DNA of 64,000 nt from Gemmobacter nectariphilus (GTDB taxonomy: Bacteria > Pseudomonadota > Alphaproteobacteria > Rhodobacterales > Rhodobacteraceae). The translations under genes and the position numbers were made by a program. Below the pieces are notes generated by a model. The model did no database searches. It saw nothing but the letters and a program-made list of their open reading frames with translations, and was not told where the DNA came from. Location: positions 1 to 64,000 of the forward strand of contig DYMU01000001.1 in the NCBI GenBank assembly GCA_020721445.1. The letters are read 5' to 3'. Shown one piece after another: positions 52,410-63,366 of the stretch. Every line of letters starts with the position of its first letter. Positions within the stretch are counted from its first letter, which is position 1.

Positions 52410-54050
52410 TTAGCCCAACAGAGCCTTGGCCGCCTGCCGTGCCGCGTCACTGATCGTATCGCCCGCAAGCATGCGGCCAATCTCTTCGATCCGCGCCTCG
52501 GGCGACAGGGCGGTGACGGTGGACAGGGTTTGCCCGGCCTCGACCCGCTTTTCCACCCGCCAGTGATGCGCGCCAAGGGCGGCCACCTGCGGGCTGTGGG
52601 TCACCACCAGCACCTGCGCGGTATCCGACAACAGCTTCAGCCGCCGCCCCACGGCATCGGCGGTTGCCCCGCCCACGCCACGGTCGATCTCGTCAAAGAT
52701 CATCGTCAGGCCGGGCGTATCGCCGGTCAGGCAGACCTTCAGCGCCAGCAGAAAGCGGCTAAGTTCCCCGCCCGAGGCGATGCGGTTCAGCGCACCCGCA
52801 GGTGCGCCGGGGTTGGTGGCCACGGTGAAGGTCACCTCATCGGCACCATCCGGGCCCGGCTCGGCCTTGGTCACCGCGGTGCTGAACACCGCGCGTTCCA
52901 TCTTCAACGGCGCCAGTTCGGCGGCCATGGCGGTGTCCAGCCTGCGCGCTGCCGCCGTCCGGGTTTGCGTCAGGCGGCCGGCCTCGGTCTTCCACGCGGC
53001 CTCGGCCTGGGTCACCGCCTTTTGCAAGCGGTCGATGCCTGCCTCGCCACTGTCCAGCGCGGCCAGACGGGCCCGCAGCCGATCTGCAAAGTCACCCAGA
53101 TCATCGGGCAGCACCGCGTGCTTGCGGGCAAGGGCGCGAATGGCAAACAGCCGCTCTTCGATCGCCTCCAACTCGCCGGGGTTCACATCAAGGCCACGCA
53201 GGCAGGTTTCCACCCCGGCCTGCGCCTCGGACACCTCGATCAGCGCACGGCCAATGGCGGCCAGCGGCGCATCCAGCGCGCCATCTGCCCGGTCTGCCGC
53301 GCCCTCCAGCCAGCGGGTCGCATCGCGCAACGCAGCTTCGGCCCCGTCATCCGACAGCATCTGCAAGGCGCGGGCCACATCGGCGCGAATGCGTTCAGCC
53401 CCCTGCATTGCCCGGCGGCGGGCGTCCAGCGTGGCCTCTTCGCCCGGTTCGGGGTTCAGTTTGTCCAACTCGGCCACGGCATGGCGCAGGAAATCTTCCT
53501 CGGCCCGCGCGGCAGTCAGCGCCGCTTCGGCCTCGGCCAAGGCTGTACGCGCCTTGCGCGCGACCGCCCACGCCGTGCGACAGGCAGACAGGTCAACCCC
53601 GGCAAAGGCATCGAGCAAGGCCCGATGGCCGCGCGGGTTCAACAATCCCCGGTCATCCTGCTGGCCATGCAGTTCCACCAACACGTCCGACAGCGCCCGC
53701 AACACCTCACCCGACACCCGGCGGTCGTTGACATAGGCCGTCTTGCGGCCATCGGCGCTGTTCACCCGGCGCAGGATCAGGTCATCTTCCGCCTCGATCC
53801 CGGCCTCTTCCAGCACGCGGCAGGCGGCATGGCCCGATGGCAGGTCAAACACGGCCGTCACCTCGCCCTGTGCGGCACCCGCGCGCACCAGTTCGGCCCT
53901 GCCGCGCCAGCCCAGCACAAACCCCAGCGCGTCCAACAGGATCGACTTGCCCGCCCCGGTTTCACCGGTCAGCACATTCAGGCCCGGCCCCAGATCAAGG
54001 GTCAGCCGGTCAATGATCAGCACATCGCGGATATCAAGCGAACGGAGCAT
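52410..54050 (-). CDS. recN: DNA repair protein RecN
   Basis: A 546-residue SMC-like ATPase for double-strand break repair. Walker A is GETGAGKS (29-36) after FVLGWRGRAELVR; the centre is coiled-coil; the C-terminal signature is RIASGGELSRFLLALK and Walker B LTMIFDEIDRGVGG near residues 430-445. Domain order and length are normal. Co-oriented behind bamD, as is usual in Alphaproteobacteria. Confidence 0.95.
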   Translation of the reverse strand: MLRSLDIRDVLIIDRLTLDLGPGLNVLTGETGAGKSILLDALGFVLGWRGRAELVRAGAAQGEVTAVFDLPSGHAACRVLEEAGIEAEDDLILRRVNSADGRKTAYVNDRRVSGEVLRALSDVLVELHGQQDDRGLLNPRGHRALLDAFAGVDLSACRTAWAVARKARTALAEAEAALTAARAEEDFLRHAVAELDKLNPEPGEEATLDARRRAMQGAERIRADVARALQMLSDDGAEAALRDATRWLEGAADRADGALDAPLAAIGRALIEVSEAQAGVETCLRGLDVNPGELEAIEERLFAIRALARKHAVLPDDLGDFADRLRARLAALDSGEAGIDRLQKAVTQAEAAWKTEAGRLTQTRTAAARRLDTAMAAELAPLKMERAVFSTAVTKAEPGPDGADEVTFTVATNPGAPAGALNRIASGGELSRFLLALKVCLTGDTPGLTMIFDEIDRGVGGATADAVGRRLKLLSDTAQVLVVTHSPQVAALGAHHWRVEKRVEAGQTLSTVTALSPEARIEEIGRMLAGDTISDAARQAAKALLG

Positions 54051-54086
54051 CGGTCATCCCGTAGGACGGGGATCACCCCGCCGAAA

Positions 54087-54929
54087 TCACAGCCATTCGC
54101 CCTTGATCATCTGGCGATAGACGGTGCGCAGCCAACTGTCACCCTTGGCCTCGGGCGCCAGACCCCGGCCCTTCAGCAGGTTGAAGCTGTCCTGATAGAA
54201 CGGCGACGACTGATAGTTGAAGCCCAGAATGGCCGCCGCCGTCTGCGCCTCGGACGTCAGGCCAAGGCCCAGATAGGACTCGACCAGACGGTGCAACGCC
54301 TCGGCGGTGTGGGTGGTGGTCTGGAAATCCTGCACCACGGTGCGAAAGCGGTTGATGGCCGCCGTATAGTTGCGCCGTTTCAGGTAATAGCGCCCGATCT
54401 CCATCTCTTTGCCGGCCAGATGGTCAAAGGCAAGTTCGAACTTCAGCATCGCCGAGCGGGCATAATCGCTGTCGGGATATTGCTCGATCACGCCGCGCAT
54501 CGCTTGCAGCGCCTGAAAGGTCAGGCCCTGATCACGGCCGACTTCGTCGATCTGGTCATAATAGGACAGCGCCATCAGATAGGCGGCATAAGGCACGTCC
54601 TCGTCGCCGGGATAGGTGTCCAAGAAACGCTGCGCCGTCGACCGGGCCTCTTCGTATTCCTTGGCCTTGTGCTGGCTGAACGCCTGCATGATCAGCGCCC
54701 GCTTGGACCATTCGGAATAGGGATAAAGCCGCTCGACCTCCTGGAAGTAGCGGATCGCCTCTTTCGGTTTCGAACCGGACTCCAGTTCCAGTTCCCCGCG
54801 CTTGTAGATCGCTTCGGCGGTCAGCGTTTCAAGCGCCGCCTCACGTGACCCGCCGCCCGAGCACGCCGCAAGAATCGAGGCCAGAAGTGCGATGCCGACC
54901 CACTGCACCCCTGATTTTCCGCCTGCCAT
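54087..54929 (-). CDS. bamD: outer-membrane protein assembly factor BamD
   Basis: A 280-residue lipoprotein of the BAM complex that inserts outer-membrane beta barrels. The lipobox is LASILAAC, with acylated Cys near residue 23, then five TPR-like repeats: IYKRGELELESGSKPKEAIRYFQEVERLYPYSE and KRRNYTAAINRFRTVVQDF are the BamD hallmarks. The ATG at 54929 is chosen for the signal peptide; an ATG at 54944 is possible. It lies between lpxC and recN on the same strand. Confidence 0.92.
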   Translation of the reverse strand: MAGGKSGVQWVGIALLASILAACSGGGSREAALETLTAEAIYKRGELELESGSKPKEAIRYFQEVERLYPYSEWSKRALIMQAFSQHKAKEYEEARSTAQRFLDTYPGDEDVPYAAYLMALSYYDQIDEVGRDQGLTFQALQAMRGVIEQYPDSDYARSAMLKFELAFDHLAGKEMEIGRYYLKRRNYTAAINRFRTVVQDFQTTTHTAEALHRLVESYLGLGLTSEAQTAAAILGFNYQSSPFYQDSFNLLKGRGLAPEAKGDSWLRTVYRQMIKGEWL

Positions 54930-55058
54930 CGTCTGTCTATCCATCAAACTGTCTGGAAAGTGACCGGTAAACGACATCACCTTCACCCTGTTGGTCTTTG
55001 TCCTAGCACAGAAAAATTGGCGGCGCAAAACGCCTTTATCGCGGGCATCACGCGGATG

Positions 55059-56018
55059 TCAGGCCGTTGCGGGAAGGTCGCGCCGATGCACACCCATACC
55101 GGGCAATTTGCCCACGGTCTGGCCGCTGCATTCCACCATCCGCCACGCGGTCGGATCGGCAAAAAGCGCGCGCAGCAAGCGGTTTGTCATCGCATGACCC
55201 GCCCGCACGCCGGTATAGCGCCCCAGGATCGGTCCGCCCGCCAGATACAGATCTCCCATGGCATCCAGCATCTTGTGACGCACGGGCTCATCGGCATGGC
55301 GCAGACCGCCCGGCGACAGCACCCGGTCGCCTTCAAACACCACCGCATTTTCCAGCGTGCCGCCAAGCGCCAGACCATTGGCGCGCATGGCGTCCACATC
55401 GGACTGGCGGCAGAACGTCCGACTGTCGGACAATTCGCGCACGAAAGCCCCGTTTGCCAGATTCAGATGCTTGGACTGCGCGCCGATGGCGACATCGTCA
55501 AACTGGATGCGAAAATCAATTTCCAGCATGTCGGCAGGGTCAAGGCGGGCCATCGCCTCGCCTTCCGACACCTCGACCCGTTTCAGCACACGGATCGCAC
55601 GGATCGGTGCCGCTTGCTCGATCAGGCCGCGCGCCAAAAAGCCCTGCACGAAGGGCATGGCCGAGCCATCCAGAATGGGCACCTCGGGGCCGTCAATCTC
55701 GATCACGGCGTTGTGGATCGCGCACCCTGCCAAGGCGGCCATCAGATGCTCGATGGTAGACACCTCGGTGCCCGCCCCATTGCGCACCAGAGTGCACAAA
55801 CGCGACGGCACCACATTATCCCACTGGGCGGCAATCATGGCGTCGCGCACCGGCAGGTCCGTGCGCTTGAACCAGATGCCATAATCCGCCGAGGCAGGAC
55901 GCACCACCATGCGCACCGGCGCGCCAGAGTGCAAACCCCGGCCTTCAAACACAACGGCGGATTTCAGCGTATTCTGCAAGGATGGCCCTCTGGCTTTGGA
56001 TTGCGACACAACCGGCAT
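55059..56018 (-). CDS. lpxC: UDP-3-O-acyl-N-acetylglucosamine deacetylase
   Basis: A 319-residue zinc enzyme, first committed step of lipid A synthesis. Zinc ligands are His91 (STIEHLMAAL), His248 and Asp252 (HKMLDAMGD), and the catalytic base His275 is in AGHAMTNRLL. FCRQSDVDAM and LGGTLENAVVFEGD are typical. It follows ftsZ in the same orientation, the common alphaproteobacterial order; a terminator separates them. Confidence 0.97.
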   Translation of the reverse strand: MPVVSQSKARGPSLQNTLKSAVVFEGRGLHSGAPVRMVVRPASADYGIWFKRTDLPVRDAMIAAQWDNVVPSRLCTLVRNGAGTEVSTIEHLMAALAGCAIHNAVIEIDGPEVPILDGSAMPFVQGFLARGLIEQAAPIRAIRVLKRVEVSEGEAMARLDPADMLEIDFRIQFDDVAIGAQSKHLNLANGAFVRELSDSRTFCRQSDVDAMRANGLALGGTLENAVVFEGDRVLSPGGLRHADEPVRHKMLDAMGDLYLAGGPILGRYTGVRAGHAMTNRLLRALFADPTAWRMVECSGQTVGKLPGMGVHRRDLPATA

Positions 56019-56120
56019 TTCTCCGATCGTTAAAAGTAATTAAGAAGTTTCGGACGGGAATCCAACTCACGCTTTGTGACGGCACGTTACATTCAAAAAA
56101 TCCAGCAACACACTGTTTTC

Positions 56121-56154
56121 AAAAGAAAAGGCCCGCAAGACTTGCGGGCCTTTT
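56121..56154. terminator. strong terminator downstream of ftsZ
   Basis: A perfect 10-base stem GGCCCGCAAG/CTTGCGGGCC with a one-base centre (a tight A) lies between AAAAGAAAA and TTTT, so it can act on either strand; it closes ftsZ on the minus strand. Confidence 0.9.
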
Positions 56155-56175
56155 CGCGGTTGTTACAAGACCAGC

Positions 56176-57795
56176 TCAGTTCGCCTGACGGCGCAGGAAG
56201 GCCGGTATCTCGATCCGTTCCTGATCTGCGCTCAACTCTGGCTCTTCATCATAGGACGTGACGGGCGGTTGCTGGCGCGCAGGTGCCGGGCGATCCGAAG
56301 CTTGCTGCTCATGCCCGCCACCGGCCATGCGGTTGATCAAAGACCCGATGCCAAAGCGCGCCCGCCCCTGATCGACCGGCGGCTTGGCCGCGACAGGTGC
56401 GGGTTGCGGCGCGGCGGCGGCGGGGCGCTGATGCAGCGACGAACCACGCGAAACCGCGGCTTGCAACCGGGCCAGGGCTTCGGGCGACGGGCTGCCCGGG
56501 GCGCGCGGGCGCGGGGCCACGAAAGCGGCCGCATCATCCGTCATCGGAACCGACCGGGACATCGGCGCCTGGGCTGCGGGCTGCGGGCGATAGGCGGGCG
56601 CGGGCAACTCGTCGGCCTGATCGTCGGCTTCGGGCGCGTAGGATGGCGCACGATCCACCGCATCAAACAGTTGCGGCTGTTGCGGGGCGGGCTGAACCGG
56701 TTGCGGTGCGGCCTCCGCCCGCGCTTGTGGTGCAACGGCTTCGGGCTGCGGGGCGGGGGCCACGAAATGGCCGGGCAGCGGCGCCGCCATCGACCGGCGC
56801 GCCACCGGCTGTTCGGCTTTGGCAACCGCCACGTCAATGCCGGTCGCAACCACCGACACCCGCAAGGTGCCTTCCATGCTGACATCCAGCGTCGAGCCAA
56901 CGATGATATTGGCGTCGGGGTCCACTTTCTCGCGGATGATGTTTGCGGCCTCATCCAGCTCGAACAAGGTGAGATCATAGCCGCCTGTGATGTTGATCAA
57001 GACACCCTTGGCGCCGTTCAGGCTGATTTCATCCAGAAGCGGGTTGGCAATCGCCTTCTCGGCGGCCTGCACGGCGCGGTTGTCGCCGGTGGCCTCGCCG
57101 GTGCCCATCATCGCCTTGCCCATCTCGTCCATCACGGCGCGGACATCTGCGAAATCAAGGTTGATCAGGCCCGGCCGCACCATCAGGTCGGTCACGCCCT
57201 TGACGCCCTGATACAGCACGTCATCGGCCATAGCGAAAGCTTCGGTAAAGGTGGTGCGTTCGTTGGCCAGCCGGAACAGGTTCTGGTTCGGGATGATGAT
57301 CAGGGTGTCGACCACCTTTTGCAGCGCCTCGATGCCGTCTTCGGCCTGCTTCATCCGCTTGGCACCCTCGAACTGGAACGGCTTGGTCACCACGCCAACG
57401 GTCAGCACCCCCAATTCGCGCGCGGCCTGCGCGATGATCGGGGCGGCCCCGGTGCCGGTGCCACCGCCCATGCCGGCGGTGATGAAACACATATGCGCGC
57501 CGGCCAGGTGATCGACTATCTCTTCAATGGTTTCCTCGGCAGCGGCGGCCCCCACGGTCGGGCGCGCACCGGCCCCAAGACCTTCGGTGACCTTGATCCC
57601 CATCTGGATCTTGGCGGTCGCCTTCGACTGTTGCAGCGCCTGCGCGTCGGTGTTTGCCACCACGAACTCAACCCCTTCAAGGTTTTGTTCGATCATGTTG
57701 TTGACCGCGTTTCCACCTGCCCCGCCGACACCGAACACGGTGATCCGGGGCTTCAGCTCTTCGCGCTGCGCGTTCACGATGAAGTTGAGTGCCAT
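56176..57795 (-). CDS. ftsZ: cell division protein FtsZ
   Basis: A 539-residue tubulin-like GTPase that forms the division ring. The tubulin signature GGGTGTG is at 110-116, with NTDAQAL and the T7 loop [11 protein letters not shown] further on. The globular core ends near 325. A Pro/Ala/Gln-rich linker of about 200 residues follows, much longer than in enteric FtsZ, then the conserved peptide [11 protein letters not shown]. The ATG at 57795 is the standard start. It is last of the ftsQ-ftsA-ftsZ group. Confidence 0.97.
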   Translation of the reverse strand: MALNFIVNAQREELKPRITVFGVGGAGGNAVNNMIEQNLEGVEFVVANTDAQALQQSKATAKIQMGIKVTEGLGAGARPTVGAAAAEETIEEIVDHLAGAHMCFITAGMGGGTGTGAAPIIAQAARELGVLTVGVVTKPFQFEGAKRMKQAEDGIEALQKVVDTLIIIPNQNLFRLANERTTFTEAFAMADDVLYQGVKGVTDLMVRPGLINLDFADVRAVMDEMGKAMMGTGEATGDNRAVQAAEKAIANPLLDEISLNGAKGVLINITGGYDLTLFELDEAANIIREKVDPDANIIVGSTLDVSMEGTLRVSVVATGIDVAVAKAEQPVARRSMAAPLPGHFVAPAPQPEAVAPQARAEAAPQPVQPAPQQPQLFDAVDRAPSYAPEADDQADELPAPAYRPQPAAQAPMSRSVPMTDDAAAFVAPRPRAPGSPSPEALARLQAAVSRGSSLHQRPAAAAPQPAPVAAKPPVDQGRARFGIGSLINRMAGGGHEQQASDRPAPARQQPPVTSYDEEPELSADQERIEIPAFLRRQAN

Positions 57796-58021
57796 TGCCT
57801 GTCCGCCTGTCTTTTGTTGTGCTGCCAGAGGGGTTTCTTGCTGCCGTTGCTTACCTTGACCGAAGCGGCGCCCGTGTCCCGCGCGCACCTGCCCCGAGTT
57901 ATCCCCTAGAATATCCACATGCCGCCCCGTCGTCACGAAAAAAACACCGGAAAGCCCACAAAATATGGGGGTTCGTGGCAAATTATCAGCGGTATTTCGC
58001 CGCCCGCGCAGGATGTGGGGG

Positions 58022-59353
58022 TTACCAGTTGTCTTTGAACCATTTCACCACCCGCTTGAGCGACCGCGCCGGATAGCGTTCGGTCGGAATTTCGAAATCC
58101 CACCATTCGTCTTGCGGGTGCGCCGCGAACAGGCACAGCCCCACGGCGGACGAAAACGCAGCCCCCGTCGCCGCCTGTGGCAGGCCCTGCACCCGCAGCG
58201 GACGCCCCAGACGCACCCGCTGGCCAAGGATACGGCTGGCCAGCCCGTCAAGACCGGGGATCTGGCTTGCGCCGCCGGTCAACACGATCTGCTGGCTGGG
58301 CAGGCTGTCAAACCCGGCCGCATCCAGCCGCTCGCGCACCTCTTCCAGAATCTCTTCGACCCGCGGCCGCATGATGCCGATCAACTCGGTCCGGCTGATC
58401 TGGCGGCGGTCCTTTTCCCAGTCGCCACTGTCGCCGCCCACTTCGATCATCTCGCGGTCATCCATGCCGGTGGCATGCACGCCGCCATGCTTGGTCTTGA
58501 TCCGCTCGGCCACCGCCATCGGCACCATCAGGCCCTTGGAAATATCGGACGTAACGTGATCGCCCCCCATCCGCACGGCATCGGCATAGATCATGTGCTT
58601 CTTGATGAAGATCGAAATCCCGCTGGACCCGCCGCCCATGTCGATGCAGGCCGCCCCCAGTTCCTGTTCATCCTCGACCAGCGAGGAAATTCCCGAGACA
58701 TAGGCCGACGACGCCATGCCCGCCAGTTCCAGATCGCAGCGCTGGATGCAGTGCAAAATGTTCTGCACCACCGTTCCGTCGATCGACAACAGGTGCATGT
58801 CGGTGGCCAGACGGTTGCCGATCTGCCCGCGCGGATCGCCAAGGCCCGAGCGGTGATCCAGCGCAAAGTTCACCGGCTGGGCGTGCAACACCTCGCGCCC
58901 CTGGCCGATGTCGGGCACGTCACAGGCCGCCAGCACGCGCGCCACGTCCTGTTCGGTCACGACACTGTCTTCCAACTCGATCTCGCCCGCCAGACCATAG
59001 CTTCGGGGTTCCGCCCCCGAAAAGCAGGCGATCACATGGTCAACCCGGACATTGGCCATCTTCTGCGCCGCCTGCACCGCGGTGCGCACCGCACGTTCGG
59101 TTTCCGCCATCACCGAGATTTCGCCAAAGCGCACCCCGCGCGACCGCGTTGTCGCCGCCCCGATCACCCGGAACGAAGACTGCCCGGCCATCGGACCGAC
59201 AGTTTCGTCGCCAAAGCCCTGCACCCCGTCAAAGCGCAGGATCAGGCAGGCAATCTTTGACGTGCCGATATCCAGAATGGCGATGACGCCGCGTTGCATG
59301 GCGGCGCGGCGCATGTTCCGCATCGCACGTTGCGCCTGATAGAGGTCGGTCAT
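58022..59353 (-). CDS. ftsA: cell division protein FtsA
   Basis: A 443-residue actin-like ATPase that tethers FtsZ to the membrane. ATPase motifs [15 protein letters not shown] near residue 24 and [16 protein letters not shown] (near 235), and [11 protein letters not shown], are visible. The C-terminus ends in an amphipathic-helix-like stretch [14 protein letters not shown]. The start overlaps the ftsQ stop by four bases. Normal length. Confidence 0.95.
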   Translation of the reverse strand: MTDLYQAQRAMRNMRRAAMQRGVIAILDIGTSKIACLILRFDGVQGFGDETVGPMAGQSSFRVIGAATTRSRGVRFGEISVMAETERAVRTAVQAAQKMANVRVDHVIACFSGAEPRSYGLAGEIELEDSVVTEQDVARVLAACDVPDIGQGREVLHAQPVNFALDHRSGLGDPRGQIGNRLATDMHLLSIDGTVVQNILHCIQRCDLELAGMASSAYVSGISSLVEDEQELGAACIDMGGGSSGISIFIKKHMIYADAVRMGGDHVTSDISKGLMVPMAVAERIKTKHGGVHATGMDDREMIEVGGDSGDWEKDRRQISRTELIGIMRPRVEEILEEVRERLDAAGFDSLPSQQIVLTGGASQIPGLDGLASRILGQRVRLGRPLRVQGLPQAATGAAFSSAVGLCLFAAHPQDEWWDFEIPTERYPARSLKRVVKWFKDNW

Positions 59354-60240
59354 AGCTGGCTCCCACTGGTGTCGATGCCCTGCGATTGGCGAAGCTGGTT
59401 CAGCGCGAACGGCGCCAGTCGCAGCACGGGGCGGTGATCGGTACGAAGGTCAACGGCTAGAATATCGCGGCCCAAAAGGTCGCCTGCCTGATGCAGCGCG
59501 ATCAACCGCTCGATGGCGGCAATCGGCTTTTCTTCGGGCAGCAGGATGCGTTGGTTGCGGTCCAGCACCACATCCCAACGCCGGTCGCCCACCCGCACCA
59601 GACCCCGCAGCCGTGGCAGGATCGGTGCGGCGGCGGCCAGCAGGGCAAGCGCCTCGGCGGCGGCACTGTCGGCCCCTTCCCCTGCGATGATCGGCAGGTC
59701 GGGCCGGTCGGTGCGCGCGGCAAGGCTGGCCACCCGATGCCCGTCGGCATCCAGCATCTCGATCCCGGTCTCGGTGCGCCACAGCAGGGCGGGCACGCGC
59801 TCGGTGATCGCCACCTCCAGCACCCCGCCTGACCGCACCATCAGATCGGCGCGGGCAACGGCATCAAGGTCTTGTATCCGGGCGCGGACGGCGGTCAGGT
59901 CAATGTCGAACGACGACAGCGGCAGCGTCAAAGCCAGCCGCGCCCGCACCGCATCTGCCAACTCTGGCGAGGCCCCCACGACAGACACAAGGCGCACCAT
60001 GAATTCGGGCCGGTTCTGGAACTGTTCGCGCACCCCGGCAATGCCCCCCGAAATCGCCGCGCGCCGGGCCGGATCGGCCAGAAACACCCCGGCCACCGAC
60101 ACCAGCACAAAGGCGGGCAGGCCCACACGGAACAGCGTCCGGAACACCGGCGTCAGCCACAACCGCTGCATCCGGTAGGCCCATTTCGTGGGTGCCGGAT
60201 CGACGCGAAGCGCAGGGCGGCGGGCACTTAGCGGTTGCAT
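59350..60240 (-). CDS. ftsQ: cell division protein FtsQ
   Basis: A 296-residue single-span membrane protein. The membrane segment is [17 protein letters not shown] near residue 40. Then a POTRA-type domain ([43 protein letters not shown]) and an [13 protein letters not shown] element follow. It links divisome proteins in the periplasm. Its start lies inside the end of ddl (13-base overlap), implying coupling. Confidence 0.92.
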   Translation of the reverse strand: MQPLSARRPALRVDPAPTKWAYRMQRLWLTPVFRTLFRVGLPAFVLVSVAGVFLADPARRAAISGGIAGVREQFQNRPEFMVRLVSVVGASPELADAVRARLALTLPLSSFDIDLTAVRARIQDLDAVARADLMVRSGGVLEVAITERVPALLWRTETGIEMLDADGHRVASLAARTDRPDLPIIAGEGADSAAAEALALLAAAAPILPRLRGLVRVGDRRWDVVLDRNQRILLPEEKPIAAIERLIALHQAGDLLGRDILAVDLRTDHRPVLRLAPFALNQLRQSQGIDTSGSQL

Positions 60241-61145
60241 GAGGCATCCTCGACAATCCAGGCACACAGGTCGGGAAAGCTGATGCCCACATGCGCGGCC
60301 TGTTCGGGTGACAGCGAGGTGGGCGTCATCCCCGGCTGGGTGTTGGTTTCCAGCAGGATCAGACCCTCCAGACCCCGGCTTTCGTCCCAGCGAAAATCGG
60401 TCCGGCTTAGACCGCGACAGCCAAGGGCGCGATGCGCACGCAAGGCATGATCGCGGCAGGCCGCGTCAATTTCGGCGGGGATATTCGCAGGCAATTCGTG
60501 CCGGCTGCCGCCGGGTTTGTATTTGGCATCATAATCATACCAGCCCTCGGTCAGGATATCGGTCACGCCAAGCGCGCGCTCGCCCATCACGCTGACCGAC
60601 ATCTCGCGTCCGGGGGCATAGGCCTCGACCATCACCATCGCGGGCATGCTGTCGGCCAGTCGCGGCGCGTTACTGCCCGGATGCACGATATAGACGCCGA
60701 CGGACGAGCCTTCGTTGTTGGGCTTGACCACATAGGGTGGCGGCAGAACATGCGTCGCCTCGACCGCAGCGCGCGGCACCAGCACCGAACGCATCACCGG
60801 CAGACCCGCGGCGCGATAAACATCCTTGGTGCGCTGCTTGTCCATCGCAAGGCTGGAGGCCAGGACGCCGGAATGGGTGTAGGGGATCTGCAACCACTCC
60901 AAGATGCCCTGCACGCAGCCATCTTCGCCCCAGCGGCCATGCAGCGCGTTGAAGGCAACATCGGGCCGGATTTCGATCAGCCGTGCAGGCAGGTCGGGGC
61001 CACAATCGACCTCAACCACGTCATACCCTGCCTCGCGTAGCGCATTTGCACAGGCACGACCTGTTACCAAGGACACCTCCCGCTCAGCGGAAAAGCCCCC
61101 CATCAATACCGCCACGCGGGACACCTTGCCAGATGCACCCGCCAT
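60228..61145 (-). CDS. ddl: D-alanine--D-alanine ligase
   Basis: A 305-residue ATP-grasp ligase that joins two D-alanines for peptidoglycan. [51 protein letters not shown] and [19 protein letters not shown] are the family landmarks. It lies in the usual murB-ddl-ftsQ order on the minus strand and overlaps ftsQ. Confidence 0.95.
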   Translation of the reverse strand: MAGASGKVSRVAVLMGGFSAEREVSLVTGRACANALREAGYDVVEVDCGPDLPARLIEIRPDVAFNALHGRWGEDGCVQGILEWLQIPYTHSGVLASSLAMDKQRTKDVYRAAGLPVMRSVLVPRAAVEATHVLPPPYVVKPNNEGSSVGVYIVHPGSNAPRLADSMPAMVMVEAYAPGREMSVSVMGERALGVTDILTEGWYDYDAKYKPGGSRHELPANIPAEIDAACRDHALRAHRALGCRGLSRTDFRWDESRGLEGLILLETNTQPGMTPTSLSPEQAAHVGISFPDLCAWIVEDASCNR

Positions 61146-61182
61146 TTACTGCCTCGCAGGCCACTTTGGGCCCTTATTCTTG

Positions 61183-62109
61183 TTATTCTGCGGCCGGTTC
61201 ACCGACCCGCATTATCTCCCAGTCTAGCGTGATCCCACTGGTTTGGAAAACCCTTTTTCGCACCTCTTCGCCCAGATTTTCCAGATCGGCGGCGGTGGCG
61301 CCCCCGGTGTTGATCAGAAAATTGGAATGCAGCGGGCTGATCTGCGCACCGCCAAGGGTTGCGCCACGCATGCCTGCGTCATCAATCACCTTCCACGCCT
61401 TCAACTCGTGGCTGTCATCGGCCTGCCCGGTCGAGGAATGCCCGACCGGGTTGCGAAAGGTTGACCCGGCGCTGCGGTCCTTTGTGGGTTGGCTGGCGTC
61501 GCGCCGGGCGATCTGCTGCGCCATCCGCTCGGCCAATGCCGCGGGGTCGCCTTTCGGCGCGCGAAAGCTCGCCGCAACGATGACCGCGCCGTCGGGCAGG
61601 TCCGACTGGCGATAGCGCAGGTTCAGGGCTGACGCGGGCAGCGTTTCAACCCGCCCGTCGCGCTGCACCACGCGCACGCTGTCCAGCACATCGGCCAAAT
61701 AAGACCCATAGCAGCCCGCGTTCATCCGCACGGCCCCGCCGATGCTGCCCGGAATGGTTCGCAGAAAAGTCAGGTCCAGCCCTGCCTCGGCGGCGCGGCG
61801 GGCGACATGGCCATCCAGCGCAGCGGCCCCGGCGATCACCGCATCGCCCCGGACATCAATGCCATTGAACCCCCGCCCCAGCCGGATCACCACTGCTCGC
61901 AAGCCGCCATCGCGCACGATCAGGTTGCTGCCCACGCCCATCGGGAACACGGCGATTTCGGGCGACAGGGCCGCCAGAAAGGCCGCAAGATCGGCCTCAT
62001 CCTCGGGCTGGAACAACCAGTCCGCAGGCCCGCCCACCCGCAGCCATGTGAGGTCTGCCAAAGGTCGGTTCGGGGTCAGGGTACCGCGGGGTTGGGGGAT
62101 ATGCGTCAT
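61183..62109 (-). CDS. murB: UDP-N-acetylenolpyruvoylglucosamine reductase
   Basis: A 308-residue FAD enzyme that reduces enolpyruvyl-UDP-GlcNAc to UDP-MurNAc. Residues [13 protein letters not shown] (about 57-69) bind FAD, and [15 protein letters not shown] follows; the catalytic Ser of the family lies in [11 protein letters not shown], and [14 protein letters not shown] and [14 protein letters not shown] complete it. It is type I in length. Confidence 0.94.
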   Translation of the reverse strand: MTHIPQPRGTLTPNRPLADLTWLRVGGPADWLFQPEDEADLAAFLAALSPEIAVFPMGVGSNLIVRDGGLRAVVIRLGRGFNGIDVRGDAVIAGAAALDGHVARRAAEAGLDLTFLRTIPGSIGGAVRMNAGCYGSYLADVLDSVRVVQRDGRVETLPASALNLRYRQSDLPDGAVIVAASFRAPKGDPAALAERMAQQIARRDASQPTKDRSAGSTFRNPVGHSSTGQADDSHELKAWKVIDDAGMRGATLGGAQISPLHSNFLINTGGATAADLENLGEEVRKRVFQTSGITLDWEIMRVGEPAAE

Positions 62110-62196
62110 GACCCTTGGTATCCGCGACGCCCCCCCATTTGCAAGAGAGGGCGGGCATAGTCGACTGCACCCGCTCTCTCTTTCCGTGCGCCGGGA

Positions 62197-62580
62197 TTAC
62201 AGCCAGTAAGGCGTGACACCATAGAAATCATCGCTGCGCTTTTGCCAGTCACTGCTGACGCCCCAATCGTCATCCAGCGTCGGCGCCTTCTCACGCTGCT
62301 CTTTGCACAGGTCGGTGACATAGCCATCCCGCTGGCCGTCATACCGCAACATGGCAAAGGGAATGGCGTGATGACCACCACCAAGACCAAGAAATCCGCC
62401 GAATTCCAGGATGCCATAAACCGTGCGGCCCGAGGCGGTGTCGATCATCACGTCGTCGATACGCCCCAAATCGTCGCCCGTCGGGCTGTAGACAAGGGTG
62501 CCCTGGATCGACCGGGCCGAGATCAGGAGGGTGCCGTTTGCCACGGTGGATGCGTTGGCGTCGCGGTTTTGGGTTTGCAT
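62197..62580 (-). CDS. PRC-barrel domain protein
   Basis: A 127-residue protein with one PRC-barrel domain: SARSIQGTLVYSPTGDDLGRIDDVMID-type stretch (residues about 20-47) and TVYGILEFGGFLGLGGGHHA, ending in PYWL. In alphaproteobacteria such small PRC proteins bind to stress or envelope partners. The ATG at 62580 is used. It is divergent from the small membrane protein at 62803. Confidence 0.82.
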   Translation of the reverse strand: MQTQNRDANASTVANGTLLISARSIQGTLVYSPTGDDLGRIDDVMIDTASGRTVYGILEFGGFLGLGGGHHAIPFAMLRYDGQRDGYVTDLCKEQREKAPTLDDDWGVSSDWQKRSDDFYGVTPYWL

Positions 62581-62802
62581 GGGTCGTGCTCCTTGATGGG
62601 CAGACCAGAAACGAGTGACCGGATGGTCTGCGTCCTGCTGAAGGAACGCGGCAAAGCCCGCAGGGGTTCCACCTCCCTGCACCCCGACCCGGCCCATCCC
62701 GCGGCCTTTACCTGTTGCGCGCGCCATCCAGCAGTGCGCCAGGGGGAACCAATTCAGCCACTCGGACGTTTTGTCGTCAACGCCCAAACAAAGGAGAACG
62801 CC

Positions 62803-63102
62803 ATGGCTTTCCCATATCTGCGATCCGTAATCCTGCCGATTGCCGTCACCTGTATTGCCGGGGTTGTGATTATTGCCGGGCTGTCTGCCGGTTTCTATGG
62901 CTGGCAGGTTTTTGCCGCTGCGGGCGTTGTCGGCCTTGCGGTTGGTGTGCCGTTCGGGCTGTGGAACGTGCGCCGGATGCGCGCCAGCACGCCGCTTGTG
63001 CGCCCGGAAAGCCCGACCATGGATCCCAGCGCCTCGGCCCGTGAGGTCAACCCGCGCCGCGCCGAACCCTATCCACCTGCGGTTGATCAAGGGCAGCCCT
63101 GA
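62803..63102 (+). CDS. small two-segment membrane protein
   Basis: A 99-residue protein with two membrane segments (residues about 8-28 and 34-54) and a polar C-terminal tail with PESPTMDPSAS. AAAGGAG is at ideal distance from the ATG. It ends three bases before the DUF2484 gene on the opposite strand. Function is unknown; it is the only plus-strand gene within the mur/fts block. Confidence 0.7.
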   Translation: MAFPYLRSVILPIAVTCIAGVVIIAGLSAGFYGWQVFAAAGVVGLAVGVPFGLWNVRRMRASTPLVRPESPTMDPSASAREVNPRRAEPYPPAVDQGQP

Positions 63103-63105
63103 CCG

Positions 63106-63366
63106 CTACCCCTTGGCCTGATCATCGCGTTTTCGCGTCAGCCAGCGCCAGAGGTGGATCAGCGGCCAGCGCAGCACGCTTGCCCCGGCGGCAAGGATCA
63201 GCAGGCCAAGGATCGGGCCGCTTTGCCAGGTGACCCAGCCGACCAGCGGGATGCCAATCGCGATTAGCACGAAGGCCGCGCGCCAGTGATGGTCGCGGCT
63301 GGGCAGCATGGCGATGATGTTGGCCGCAACCAACCAGACCAGTGCGCCGGTCAGCGCCGGGGTCAT
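63106..63366 (-). CDS. DUF2484 membrane protein
   Basis: An 86-residue small membrane protein with three hydrophobic segments ([45 protein letters not shown]) and a basic end. It matches the DUF2484 group that lies between murC and murB in Rhodobacteraceae. Its start overlaps the murC stop by four bases, so it is translated with murC. Its role in wall synthesis is unproven. Confidence 0.85.
   Translation of the reverse strand: MTPALTGALVWLVAANIIAMLPSRDHHWRAAFVLIAIGIPLVGWVTWQSGPILGLLILAAGASVLRWPLIHLWRWLTRKRDDQAKG

Noticed and set aside
52530-54848. Plus-strand open frame of 772 codons opposite recN and bamD
   Set aside because: Antisense shadow crossing two recognised genes.
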